From 40CM-4-65-16 sp035279785 (GTDB taxonomy: Bacteria; Chloroflexota; Dormibacteria; Dormibacterales; Dormibacteraceae): a stretch of 64,000 bases of DNA. Below the pieces are notes generated by a model. The model was given only the letters and a program-made list of their open reading frames with translations, had not been told where the DNA came from and did no database searches. The stretch lies in NCBI GenBank assembly GCA_035279785.1, contig DATEHC010000017.1, positions 1 through 64,000 on the forward strand. Reading direction: 5' to 3'. Below are positions 36,808 through 45,281 of this stretch, piece by piece (positions within the stretch are counted from its first letter, which is position 1; the number at the start of each line of letters is the position of its first letter). Made by a program: the position numbers and the translations under genes.

Positions 36808-38475
36808 TCAAAGCCATCCCTGCTTGGCCGCCTCGTGGGCAAGCTCGGTTCGGTTCGAGGAGCCGGTCTTCTGCAGGATCTGGCGGACGTGAAACTTGAC
36901 CGTGTTCTGGCTGAGGTGGACCCGCGCGGCGATCTCGCGGTTGGTCAGGCCTTCCACCGCCAGGCGCATGATGTCCGATTCGATCCGGCTCATGTCCAGC
37001 GGCGGGCGCTGCGGGCGGGGCGCGACCTGGCCGGTCCGAACGTGGCGCAGGCGCTCCTGCATGGTCGCGCTGTCGATGGCCACCGCGGCGACGCTGCCGA
37101 GGGCTTCGAGGAAAGACAGCCACTCCTGGTCGGGGTTGAGCGCAGAGCGGTGGAACACCTCCAGCGCTCCGAGCAGCTTTCCGCGGCTGATCAGGGGGAC
37201 GGCGCCATAGGCCTTGAAGCCCTCTCGGGCGAACAGCGACCGACGGCGAAACTGGGAGAACGCGCTCAGTGCGGTCACCGTTTCGATGCGCCGGCTGGCC
37301 ACCACGTTCCCGGGTATCGACTTCTGGTCGTCGACCGGGAGGCGGTAGTCGGGCACCGAGGTGGCCAGGAAGCCGGTGCTGGCCGACAGCGCCAGCGTGT
37401 TGTCGGCCTCATCGAGAAGGAGCACGTCGGCCGCGTCGACTCGCAGCTGCGAGGTGACATGGTCGAGGATGACCTTGAGCGTGAGCCGCAGGTCGGGGCT
37501 GGCGCTGACGGCAAGGCTGACGCTCTGCAGCGCGGTCAGTCGCTCCAATCGCTTGACCGCATCCTCGTAGAGCTGGGCGTTCTCGACGGCCAGCCCGGTA
37601 CGGTCCGCGATGGCCTGGATCCAGGTCACGTCTTTCTCCGTCAGCGGATTCGAGCTCCTCTTCTCGACCAATCCGAGGGCGCCGATCGTGGCGCCGCGCG
37701 CGCGCATCGGTGCGAAGACGATTCCAAGGCGGGTGCCGGCCGGCATCCACGGATGGCGCTCCATGTAGCTCCGTACGTCCTCGTTGAGCCGGTCCTTGAG
37801 TTCTTCCAGGGTGAGGTCGGGAAGGAACATCGCCTGCCCTGTCTCGATCACCTCCGAGGCCACCGGTGATACCTCCCTCCGGCCGGCGACGCGCATCGCC
37901 TCGGCGTAGGTGTCGGCGTAGTCCGGCTGGTCCTCGTCGGCGGTGACGAAGAGGATGTCGGCGGGGTCTTTGCCCATCAGCGCCGCGATCCATACGCCCG
38001 GACGCAGCCTGCTGAGCGCCTTCGTGACGGTGGTGAGGATGGCGCGGGGCTGCAGGCGGGCCCCGGCGAGCTGGTCCGTTACCTCGTCGACGATGTGATC
38101 GCCCGTGGAGCGCGTGGTGACACGGCTTCGGGTGATGAGGTAGGTGACGTCGGTGAGGTTGGCGACCGCGCCGCCGGCCTCGGGGACCACGTCGACCTGG
38201 AGCCAGACGTCGGCGCCGTCGCTCCGGCGGGCTCGTACGAGCGCCCCCCGGATCGGCTGCTCGCTGCGCAGGCAAGCGATCGCCGGATGAACGGTGATCG
38301 GCCCCTCGGCGGACTCGATCATCAGCCACCCGGCGTCCTCGGCGCGAGACCCGATGAGGTCCTCCGCCTCCAGCCCCAGCGTGTCGAGCGCGGCCCGGTT
38401 GGCTTCGAGCACCACGCCGTTGCTGTCATAGACGACCACGGCAGCCGGGACGTTGTTAAGTGAACCGGGGACCAA
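36808..38475 (-). CDS. PAS-GAF-GAF-LuxR transcriptional regulator
   Basis: A 555-residue soluble regulator. Residues 1-110 form a PAS domain (VVYDSNGVVLEANRAALDTLG). Two GAF domains follow (about 150-310, with MRARGATIGALGLVEK, and about 325-475, with LLGALEVFHRS). The C-terminal LuxR helix-turn-helix (EGLTNREIAARVHLSQNTVKFHV) ends the chain. There is no receiver domain, so it probably senses a small ligand or redox cue directly. The start appears to be TTG 38475, since no ATG or GTG precedes the PAS homology before an upstream stop. It is oriented like the signalling cluster downstream but separated from it by an intergenic promoter region. Confidence 0.87.
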   Translation of the reverse strand: MVPGSLNNVPAAVVVYDSNGVVLEANRAALDTLGLEAEDLIGSRAEDAGWLMIESAEGPITVHPAIACLRSEQPIRGALVRARRSDGADVWLQVDVVPEAGGAVANLTDVTYLITRSRVTTRSTGDHIVDEVTDQLAGARLQPRAILTTVTKALSRLRPGVWIAALMGKDPADILFVTADEDQPDYADTYAEAMRVAGRREVSPVASEVIETGQAMFLPDLTLEELKDRLNEDVRSYMERHPWMPAGTRLGIVFAPMRARGATIGALGLVEKRSSNPLTEKDVTWIQAIADRTGLAVENAQLYEDAVKRLERLTALQSVSLAVSASPDLRLTLKVILDHVTSQLRVDAADVLLLDEADNTLALSASTGFLATSVPDYRLPVDDQKSIPGNVVASRRIETVTALSAFSQFRRRSLFAREGFKAYGAVPLISRGKLLGALEVFHRSALNPDQEWLSFLEALGSVAAVAIDSATMQERLRHVRTGQVAPRPQRPPLDMSRIESDIMRLAVEGLTNREIAARVHLSQNTVKFHVRQILQKTGSSNRTELAHEAAKQGWL

Positions 38476-38600
38476 ACCAGGCCGAATTATGGTGGCGGAA
38501 GTGAGCGGCCTCTTAAATTAAGCCCACTTTGGTCACCGTTCGGGCAGCGCGTTCAGGAGCGGGCGCCGGCCGTGGCCCCGGCTATGGATGGACGAGCCAC

Positions 38601-38837
38601 GTGACAGTCGACCGGCATGGCCGCCGCACCGAGTACACAGTGACGATCTCGCCCGCTTCGATGGCGCGCTGGTCGGTAGGCTCCGAGCTGAAGGACGTCG
38701 AGGACCTGGTCCGCCGGAGCTTCGAGTTTCTGCTCGAACGGGAGTCGCCGAGCTCGATACTGCCGCAGTTTGAGCTGTCGGTTATCGAGACCTACTTTCC
38801 GGAGTACGACGAGCTGATCAGGAGTAGTCGAGGCTAG
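38601..38837 (+). CDS. Small conserved-type hypothetical protein
   Basis: A 78-residue protein beginning at GTG 38601 (VTVDRHGRRTEYTVTIS). A TTG at 38529 would add 24 low-complexity residues. The sequence reads as a compact alpha/beta protein with a conserved-looking ending (RRSFEFLLERESPSSILPQF; YFPEYDELI). No family is recognised. Its 3' end overlaps the convergent DUF899 gene by 20 bp. Confidence 0.6.
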   Translation: MTVDRHGRRTEYTVTISPASMARWSVGSELKDVEDLVRRSFEFLLERESPSSILPQFELSVIETYFPEYDELIRSSRG

Positions 38838-39513
38838 GTCCCCAGGTCTTCCCGCGACCCTCGGGCGTGCGGTCGAGCATCGACCAGAGGGGCCACATGA
38901 AGTCGACGTGGCGCCGATCCTGGCCCGGGTCCTGATCCGCGAACCACAGCTCACTCGACCAGAAGTGACGGATCTTCTTGCCGCGCTTCGTGAAGACGTG
39001 CGCTAGCGGCCACTGCTGGCCCGTCTCGTCCTCGGCCAGGTAGTCGCGGTTGAATTCGTTGTTCGCGGAAGAGAGCAGCAGGGCGTGCGACCAGCCGCGC
39101 CGTCGCGCATGCTCGCGAAAGCGCGTGATCGGGGCTTTCGCCACCACGACGAAGTTCGCGCGCTGGACGAAGTGGCGCGCCGCGCCGTCGACCGCGTCGA
39201 TGATCGAAGTGCAGCTCGGGCACGGGGTCATCGAGCCGATGCGCTCCGGGTACATGAAGTTGTAGAGGAAGAGGCTCTTCTTGCCGGCGGCGAACAGCTC
39301 CGAGAACCGAATCGACCTGTATTCGTCCTCGCCCGGCGCCCAGGCGTCGAAGGCGTAGTCCACCTTCACGAGTCCTCCGAGCGGCAGGGCCCGTCGCCGC
39401 TTCGCCACCTGCTCTTCCTGACGCCGGAGCTTGAGCTCATCACGCAGCAGGGCGTTGCGTGCGCGCCGGTACTCCGGGGTCTCGCCGGGGAATCGATTTG
39501 CTGTTTTCGCCAT
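38818..39513 (-). CDS. DUF899 family thioredoxin-like protein
   Basis: A 231-residue protein of the DUF899 family. It has a CPSC motif (MTPCPSCTSIID) at the position of a thioredoxin-like active site, FMYPERIGS just before it, and DFMWPLWSMLDRTPEGRG near the C-terminus. The family is thought to adopt a thioredoxin-like fold. Its function is not established. The ATG at 39513 faces the divergent response-regulator gene. Confidence 0.85.
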   Translation of the reverse strand: MAKTANRFPGETPEYRRARNALLRDELKLRRQEEQVAKRRRALPLGGLVKVDYAFDAWAPGEDEYRSIRFSELFAAGKKSLFLYNFMYPERIGSMTPCPSCTSIIDAVDGAARHFVQRANFVVVAKAPITRFREHARRRGWSHALLLSSANNEFNRDYLAEDETGQQWPLAHVFTKRGKKIRHFWSSELWFADQDPGQDRRHVDFMWPLWSMLDRTPEGRGKTWGPSLDYS

Positions 39514-39576
39514 TGAGACATTGTCAAACGTCCGTCACATACGGTGCATAGGGTGCTGGCTACGATGGAGGTTCAG

Positions 39577-40263
39577 ATGGCCGCGCCGATCCTGGTCGTC
39601 GACGACGATCCCAAGATCGTCTCGCTGGTGAAGACATACCTCGAGCGGGAAGGATTTCGCGTGGTCGCGGCGGCCGACGGACGCTCGGCGCTTCGGGCCT
39701 TCAACGATTTCGATCCAGGCCTGATCGTGCTCGACCTGATGCTCCCCGAGCTCGACGGGCTCGCGCTGATGCGCACCATCCGCGAGCGGTCGAACGTGCC
39801 GATCGTGATGCTTTCGGCGCGGGCGCAGGTCGCGGACCGCGTCTTCGGGATCCATGAGGGGGCCGACGACTACCTAGCCAAGCCCTTCTCCCCGGCGGAG
39901 CTTGTCGTGCGCGTCAAGGCCGTCTTGCGACGTGCGCGCAATCCGCGGCCGCAGGCGCGCGGTGTCATCGAGCATGGCGATCTCGTCATCGACCTGGATC
40001 GCGTGGAGGTCCGGCGCGAAGGTCGTCCGATGCCGCTGACGCCGGCGGAGTTTCGTCTGCTGACCGCCCTGGTGCAGGCGGGCGGTCGCGTCCTCAGCCG
40101 GCAGGCGCTGCTCGACTCGCTCTACGGCGAGGCGCAGGGTGAGGCACTGGAGCGCACGATCGACGTCCACATCGGGCGACTTCGCGACAAGCTCGGCGAG
40201 GACGCGATCGCGCCACGCTACATCGTCACGGTGCGCGGGTCGGGCTACCGGGCCGTGGCCTGA
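39577..40263 (+). CDS. OmpR-family response regulator
   Basis: A 228-residue regulator with VVDDD, phospho-acceptor Asp53 (IVLDLMLPELDG), a Ser switch (MLSAR), KPF and a winged-helix C-terminus (TIDVHIGRLRDKLG, VRGSGYRAVA). ATG 39577 has GGAGG five nt upstream. Alternative starts at 39544 and 39565 are less well placed. It is paired with the histidine kinase that starts 7 bp after its stop. Confidence 0.93.
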   Translation: MAAPILVVDDDPKIVSLVKTYLEREGFRVVAAADGRSALRAFNDFDPGLIVLDLMLPELDGLALMRTIRERSNVPIVMLSARAQVADRVFGIHEGADDYLAKPFSPAELVVRVKAVLRRARNPRPQARGVIEHGDLVIDLDRVEVRREGRPMPLTPAEFRLLTALVQAGGRVLSRQALLDSLYGEAQGEALERTIDVHIGRLRDKLGEDAIAPRYIVTVRGSGYRAVA

Positions 40264-40270
40264 GCAATCG

Positions 40271-41341
40271 ATGCGCGCGCTGCGCAGTCTCGCGACTGGC
40301 ATCACCTTCGTCTCGGTCGTTGTGGCGTGGGTCGCGATCGCCGTCATCACCGTGGGGGTGATGGTGGTGGCGCAGTCGACATTCGACCGCCTCATGGTCC
40401 AGGCCGGGTCATCCGCCGTCGTCGCGCACGCGATGTTCGACCACGGCGTGACCACGATCCTCGCCATCGCGGTCCTGGTCGCCCTGGCGATAAGCGTCGC
40501 CCTTGCGATCGCACTTGCTGCGTGGCTGGCGCGGCCGCTGCGCGAGATGGCGGGCGCCGCCGAGCGGATCGCGGACGGCGACTACTCGACACGCGTGCCC
40601 GGAGGCGGGCCGACCGAGCTCGCCTCGCTCGCGCACTCCTTCAATCGCATGGCGCAGAGCCTGGCCGAGCAGGACCAGGAGCGCACCGACTTCATCGCGA
40701 ACGCGGCGCACGAGCTGCGCACGCCCCTGACCAATCTCCAGGGTTACCTCGAGGCTCTGCGCGACGGGGTGATCGCGCCTACGCCCGAGCAGTTTCACTC
40801 GCTGCACGAAGAGGCCCAGCGGTTGGTGCGACTCTCGCGCTCGCTCGAAGCCCTCGCTGTCAATCGCAGGGCAGAGGAGGTCGGGCGCTGCGAGAACGTC
40901 GACGTCGCCCAGGCCATCCGATCCGCGTACGAGGTGGCGCGGCCCGCGTTCGAGGCCAAGGCGATCGACGTCGACGTGCTGCTGCCCGACCGGTTGATGG
41001 TGGTGGCCGAGCCGGATGGATTGGCGCAGGTCCTGGCCAACCTTCTGCAGAACGCCTCGCGCTACACGCCGCAGGGCGGCAGCGCGGCGATTCGTGCGGC
41101 GGGCCGGCGCTCGAACGTCGTCGTCAGCGTCTCCAACAGCGGCGACGGCATCCCCGCCGGCGACCTGCCTCACGTGTTCGAGCGCTTCTACCGGGTCGAG
41201 AAATCGCGAGATGCCGCGCGAGGGGGCGCCGGCATCGGGCTCGCGATCGTCAAGCAGCTCGTCGAAGCATCGGGTGGTCGGGTCGGCGTCCACTCTGACG
41301 GCCGGCTCACGCGTTTCTGGTTCAGCCTCCCCGCCGCCTAG
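40271..41341 (+). CDS. Sensor histidine kinase with HAMP domain
   Basis: A 356-residue kinase. It has two transmembrane helices (about 12-35 and 63-90) flanking a very short extracytoplasmic loop of about 25 residues. A HAMP domain follows (RPLREMAGAAERIADGDYSTRV), then H-box ANAAHELRTPLTNLQGYLEAL and an HATPase with NLLQNASRYTP, SGDGIP and GAGIGLAIVKQLVE. The small outer loop suggests sensing within the membrane or through a partner. It is encoded with the response regulator just upstream. Confidence 0.92.
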   Translation: MRALRSLATGITFVSVVVAWVAIAVITVGVMVVAQSTFDRLMVQAGSSAVVAHAMFDHGVTTILAIAVLVALAISVALAIALAAWLARPLREMAGAAERIADGDYSTRVPGGGPTELASLAHSFNRMAQSLAEQDQERTDFIANAAHELRTPLTNLQGYLEALRDGVIAPTPEQFHSLHEEAQRLVRLSRSLEALAVNRRAEEVGRCENVDVAQAIRSAYEVARPAFEAKAIDVDVLLPDRLMVVAEPDGLAQVLANLLQNASRYTPQGGSAAIRAAGRRSNVVVSVSNSGDGIPAGDLPHVFERFYRVEKSRDAARGGAGIGLAIVKQLVEASGGRVGVHSDGRLTRFWFSLPAA

Positions 41342-41368
41342 GCGCTTCGTCTTTCTTTATGTCGGACA

Positions 41369-41385
41369 CGTGACGGCGCGTCACG
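41369..41385. terminator. Short perfect hairpin after the histidine kinase gene
   Basis: CGTGACG-GCG-CGTCACG forms a 7-bp stem with a 3-nt loop, 28 bp after the kinase stop and 60 bp before the beta-propeller gene. There is no T-run. It may be a weak terminator or a binding site for the next promoter. Confidence 0.4.
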
Positions 41386-41446
41386 CTCCGGCAACACGAC
41401 TCCGACACCCTGAATCGCGAACGGCATTTCGCGAATGGAGGCGTGT

Positions 41447-42559
41447 ATGAAAAGTCGGATTCGGTCTCTCGTCTTGTTGGCCGCGGTAGCGGTCGCGGCG
41501 CTTGGCGCGGCGACGCCCGCGGAGGCGGCGGATTCGTCCGGGGGCGCCGTGTTCGTCCAGACCAACGACCCCACCGGCAACTCGATCGACGCGTATCACC
41601 GCAACGGCGACGGAACCATCGCCTTTCTGAAGAGCTACCCGACTGGCGGTCTCGGCGGGCGTGAGCTCGGCGCGGGATCCGACCCGATCGCGACGCAGGG
41701 GTCGCTCCGGCTCGACGACCGACTGCTGCTCGCGGTCAACCCCGGCAGCAACACCGTCTCCGCTTTCGCGGTCGCCGGCGACAGGCTGGCGCTGAGGCAG
41801 GTCGTAAGCTCGGGCGGGCCGTTCCCCGCGAGCATCGCGGCGCACGGCAGGCTCGTTTACGTTCTCGACGCCGGCGGCGCGGGGTTCGTTTCCGGCTTCC
41901 GCCTCGCGGGTGGCCGGCTCCACCCGATCGAGGGTTCGACGCGCAGCCTCGGGCTCGCCAACGGCAACCCCCCCTTCTTTCTCAGCTCGCCGGCGCAGGT
42001 CGGCTTCACGCCGGACGGGCGGCACCTCATCGTCACGACCAAGACCAACAACACCGTGGACGTGTTCTCCGTAGATCGTGACGGCCGCCTTTCGGCGACA
42101 CCGGTGAAGAACCCCGCGGCGCCAGTGCCTTTTGCCTGGGTATTCGACTCCGCGGGCCGGATGGTGCTCAACTTCGCCGGCACCAGCTCGCTCGAGACCT
42201 TCACGGTCAACGCCGACAACACCATCACGCCGGTTAGCGCGCCGGTCAGCGACACCCAGGCCGCTCTGTGCTGGGTCACCCGGGCAGCGGGTTACCTGTA
42301 CACGTCAAACACCGGGAGCGGCGACGTCAGCCAGTTCCAGGTCCAGGGTGAGGGGACCGTTGTGCTCGTGAACCCGATCGCGGCGCCTGGCATCTCCGGC
42401 GCCATCGACTCGGCGAGCGCGGGCGGCTTCCTCTACGTCCAGGCAGGAGTCGGGAGCACAGTGCACGTCTTCGCCATCGGCGCCGGCGGGGCGCTGACCC
42501 CGACCCAGGTCGCCGCCGTTCCCGACGGTGGGAGCCAGGAAGGGATCGTCGTCACCTAG
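41447..42559 (+). CDS. Secreted beta-propeller (lactonase-like) protein
   Basis: A 370-residue exported protein. Signal peptide: basic MKSRIRS, hydrophobic VLLAAVAVAALGA, cleavage near PAEAA. The rest resembles the 6-phosphogluconolactonase-like seven-bladed propeller family, with repeated NTVSAFAV / NNTVDVFSVDRDGRL / DVSQFQV blade motifs. Extracytoplasmic location argues against a pentose-phosphate role. A binding or lactonase function on an external substrate is more likely. ATG 41447 has GGAGG five nt upstream. Confidence 0.8.
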   Translation: MKSRIRSLVLLAAVAVAALGAATPAEAADSSGGAVFVQTNDPTGNSIDAYHRNGDGTIAFLKSYPTGGLGGRELGAGSDPIATQGSLRLDDRLLLAVNPGSNTVSAFAVAGDRLALRQVVSSGGPFPASIAAHGRLVYVLDAGGAGFVSGFRLAGGRLHPIEGSTRSLGLANGNPPFFLSSPAQVGFTPDGRHLIVTTKTNNTVDVFSVDRDGRLSATPVKNPAAPVPFAWVFDSAGRMVLNFAGTSSLETFTVNADNTITPVSAPVSDTQAALCWVTRAAGYLYTSNTGSGDVSQFQVQGEGTVVLVNPIAAPGISGAIDSASAGGFLYVQAGVGSTVHVFAIGAGGALTPTQVAAVPDGGSQEGIVVT

Positions 42560-42565
42560 CGTGCG

Positions 42566-42775
42566 TCAGTCGAGCTCATCGAGGTGGGTCGTCCGGCGGG
42601 CGACCCACCACGCCTTCACGTCGTCGATCACCGGCTGCATGAAGATCAGCGCGAGCATCGGCGCGCCGATCAGGTTGATCGCCTGCCACAGCTCCAGGTG
42701 AACGTCGGCCCCACCGGTCGAGTGGTTCAACTGCTTGCTGCCGATCGCGATCAGGGCTGCGATGAAGGGGACCAG
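42566..42775 (-). CDS. Small membrane protein, start codon unclear
   Basis: A 69-codon frame follows the DUF892 stop with a 4-nt offset and encodes two hydrophobic segments (LVPFIAALIAIGSKQL; LWQAINLIGAPMLALIFMQPVI) and a charged tail (WWVARRTTHLDELD). No ATG or GTG precedes the first segment. CTG 42775 is at the DUF892 stop (TGAGCTG), and TTG 42730 would remove the first helix. It could be a coupled non-ATG start or a truncated gene. No family is recognised. Confidence 0.45.
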   Translation of the reverse strand: MVPFIAALIAIGSKQLNHSTGGADVHLELWQAINLIGAPMLALIFMQPVIDDVKAWWVARRTTHLDELD

Positions 42776-42776
42776 C

Positions 42777-43262
42777 TCAGGCCGCCGCCTTGCCGAGCTT
42801 CGGCGCCAGCCTCTCGAGCTTGCGTGCGGTGGAGACCTCCTGGTCCCGGTTCTCCGTCAAGAGCTTGACGGCCTTGCGCATCTTCATCATCTCCGCGCCG
42901 TCGATGAGGTCCGCGTAGCCGGCCATCTCGTAGTGCTCGGCCTTCGTCGCGCCGCCCGCGATGACGGCGTCGCGAATCTCGTCGGTGCCCGCCTCTTCCA
43001 TCATCTTCGACGCCTCGCCGACGAGACCCTTGGCTCCCATGCATTCCTGACGCTGCGGCTGCTCGCCCGCCTCCGCAAACACCTGCTCGAGGTTCAGGAT
43101 CTGCTGCTCGGTCTGCTGCATGTGCTCTTCGAGCATCGTCTGCAGCTTCTCGTCCGAGGCCTTGTCGCGCATCTTGCGCATCGCGTCGAGGAACTGGTGC
43201 TCGGCGTCGTACATGTCCGCGAGCTCGTGCGCGAACTTCTCTTGAGCGGTCGTGATCGGCAT
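42777..43262 (-). CDS. DUF892 / YciE-YciF-like ferritin-like protein
   Basis: A 161-residue helical protein with the family pattern FAHELADMYDAEHQFLDAM, EEHMQQTEQQILNLEQVF and AEHYEMAGYADL, giving E and ExxH ligand positions of a ferritin-like di-iron site. The family is usually linked to stress responses. GGGAGGG precedes the ATG. The next frame downstream encodes a putative small membrane protein. Confidence 0.88.
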   Translation of the reverse strand: MPITTAQEKFAHELADMYDAEHQFLDAMRKMRDKASDEKLQTMLEEHMQQTEQQILNLEQVFAEAGEQPQRQECMGAKGLVGEASKMMEEAGTDEIRDAVIAGGATKAEHYEMAGYADLIDGAEMMKMRKAVKLLTENRDQEVSTARKLERLAPKLGKAAA

Positions 43263-43342
43263 GGGTCGCCCTCCCTGTGTGTGGTTCTACTTGTGCAACG
43301 TCGCCGCGCGAATCGATACCGATGACGCAGGTTTAGACGTTC

Positions 43343-44401
43343 TTATGCGGTTGCGCGCTTTTTCGGAAGGCGGAAACGCATGCCCGCGCGCTCCACGATC
43401 ACCGGTTCGCCACGCCATCCCTTCCAGATGGCGGCGATCAGGACAGATGCGACGCCGGCGAACGGCACCGCAAACAGCGCTCCGACCACGCCTCCAAGGT
43501 CTGCGCCGATCACGATCGCGAGCAATGCCGCGACCGGATGCAGCCCCACCGCGCCTCCGGTGATGCGCGGCGCTAGGACGTTGTTTTCGATCACCTGCAT
43601 GACGACGAAGAAGACGATCACGTAGACGACCAGGGGCAGCGGCTGCGTCAGGCTGATGATCACAGCGGGTAGCGACGCGAGGATCGGCCCCACCATCGGG
43701 ATGAGCTCGAAGAGGAACGCGAGGATCCCGATGAGCACGGGATAGCGAACGCCGAGCACATAGGACCCGAGCCCGGCCGACAGGCCGATGATCGAGGCCA
43801 TGATCAGCTGGCCGCGGATGTACGCGCCGACGACCTGGCTGACGGTGTCCTGCACGAAGCGCGCTTTGTCGCGTTGTGTTGGAGGGAACATCTGGATCGC
43901 GACCTCGGCCATGCGACCGCCGTCGACCATGAACCAGAAGCCGAGCACGAGCACGAGGGCGGTGTCCACGAGGCCGCCGGCGATCGCCTCTGCGATGTTC
44001 AGCGCCCCCGTGACGGTGGACTGCGCGAGGCCGCGCAGCGACCCGGCGAGGTCGACCCCGGCGAACGGCGGGTAGCCGTTGATCTGGTCGAGGTATCCGG
44101 GCAGCCTGCCGGCCAGCCCCTCTGTCTGTTGGATGAGCGGCGGTGCGATCAGGAGGATGCTCCCGGCGATCAGGCCCAGTGCGAGCGCGTAGATGAGGAG
44201 GGCCGCGAGGGCGCGCGGCAGCAGCTTCTGCGCCCACGAAAGCGCCGGCTCCAGCGCGTAGGCGAGGACGACCGCAAGGAGGACCACCACCACGACGTGC
44301 AGGACGCGTCCGATGACCTGGCTGCCGACCCAAAGGAAGGCGATCGCAGCCAGCCCGACCAGGCACTTGTCCCGAACGCTTCCCCAGTCCACGGCGTGCA
44401 T
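43343..44401 (-). CDS. AI-2E family transporter-like membrane protein
   Basis: A 352-residue protein with about eight transmembrane helices. The family core is visible in PGYLDQINGYPPF, GFWFMVDGGRM, the FLFELIPMVGPILASLPAVII segment and IENNVLAPRITGGAVGLHP. The family includes TqsA and Na+/H+-antiporter-like members. Despite the name, an AI-2 role is not implied, and I see no LuxS gene in the window. Confidence 0.88.
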   Translation of the reverse strand: MHAVDWGSVRDKCLVGLAAIAFLWVGSQVIGRVLHVVVVVLLAVVLAYALEPALSWAQKLLPRALAALLIYALALGLIAGSILLIAPPLIQQTEGLAGRLPGYLDQINGYPPFAGVDLAGSLRGLAQSTVTGALNIAEAIAGGLVDTALVLVLGFWFMVDGGRMAEVAIQMFPPTQRDKARFVQDTVSQVVGAYIRGQLIMASIIGLSAGLGSYVLGVRYPVLIGILAFLFELIPMVGPILASLPAVIISLTQPLPLVVYVIVFFVVMQVIENNVLAPRITGGAVGLHPVAALLAIVIGADLGGVVGALFAVPFAGVASVLIAAIWKGWRGEPVIVERAGMRFRLPKKRATA

Positions 44402-44460
44402 CTCTCCTCATACGGAACGCGGGGTTGCGGGGCGGTGGCCATATTCCTTATTTATGTGGG

Positions 44461-45090
44461 GTGGCGACGGGCAAGTTCGCGGGCTGGAAGGGCGACTTCA
44501 CCGGCTTTTTCCTCGGCCTGCGGGCGAACAACAACAAGCCCTACTTCGAGGCTCACCGGAAGCAGTACGAGGAGGTGGTGAAGGCGCCGATGCTGGCGCT
44601 GCTCGCCGACCTCGAGGCGGAGTTCGGGCCGCCGCACCGGATCTCGCGGCCCTACCGGGATATCCGGTTCAGCGCCGACAAGTCCCCCTACAAGCTGAAC
44701 ATCTACGCCGATCTCGAGCGCGGAGGATACGTAGCGCTCGATGCTGAGGGTCTGACGGCCGCCGGCGGGCGGTACATGGTCGAGGACGCGCAGCTCAAGA
44801 GGCTGCGGGCCGGGGTGGCGAACGACCGCTCGGGGAAGGAGCTCGTGGGGATCGTCGAGGCTCTGCGGAAGAAGGGCTACGACGTCTCCGGCCAGGAGCT
44901 AAAGCGCGTGCCGCCGCCTTATCCCCAGGACCATCCGCGAGGTGAGCTGCTGCGGCACAAACGATTGATCTACTGGAAGCGGTGGCCGGCCGGACCGTGG
45001 ATCGCGACCGCGCGCGCGAAAGAGCGGGTGGCTCAGGCTTGGCGGGATGGTGCACCACTCGAAAAGTGGTGCGCCAAGTACATGGACTAG
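44461..45090 (+). CDS. DUF2461 family protein
   Basis: A 209-residue protein of the DUF2461 (TIGR02453) family: FFLGLRANNNKPYFEAHRKQYEE at the N-terminus, RPYRDIRFSADKSPYKLN in the middle and LKRVPPPYPQDHP later. The function is unknown. GTG 44461 (VATGKFAG) is the start closest to the homology. An upstream in-frame ATG at 44425 adds 12 unlikely residues. The following 190 bp are non-coding and highly structured. Confidence 0.85.
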   Translation: MATGKFAGWKGDFTGFFLGLRANNNKPYFEAHRKQYEEVVKAPMLALLADLEAEFGPPHRISRPYRDIRFSADKSPYKLNIYADLERGGYVALDAEGLTAAGGRYMVEDAQLKRLRAGVANDRSGKELVGIVEALRKKGYDVSGQELKRVPPPYPQDHPRGELLRHKRLIYWKRWPAGPWIATARAKERVAQAWRDGAPLEKWCAKYMD

Positions 45091-45281
45091 ACGCAGCCCC
45101 TCCGTCGTCTTCGGCGACACCTCCCCATGAATGGGGAGGAGGTCTCCCCCTAGACCTGCATTGACGAAGTGGAGCTGGAGGCGCGATTCATTCGCGCCGT
45201 CGCCTGGCGCGTACCACCAGGTGCCTCCTCGCCGCGATTGTGGAAGGAGGGGGCTCGCAGGGGAGGCCTGCCTCCCTGCGC
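45091..45281. repeat. Structured non-coding region with five consecutive hairpins
   Basis: No gene is visible. Five inverted repeats follow each other: CCTCCCCAT/ATGGGGAGG (45120-45139), AGGTCT/AGACCT (45140-45157), GGCGCGA/TCGCGCC (45180-45198), CCTGG/CCAGG (45203-45221) and a 10-bp bulged stem of GCAGGGGAGGC (45257-45279). The CCTCCGTC...CACCTCCCCAT...ATGGGGAGGAGG pattern resembles intergenic repeat families I recall from several bacterial genomes. Whether this is such a repeat, a degraded gene or a small RNA cannot be decided here. Confidence 0.55.

Noticed and set aside
43287..44411. 374-codon frame with the same extent as the AI-2E transporter
   Set aside because: It is another frame of the transporter gene; the membrane-helix frame is the credible one.
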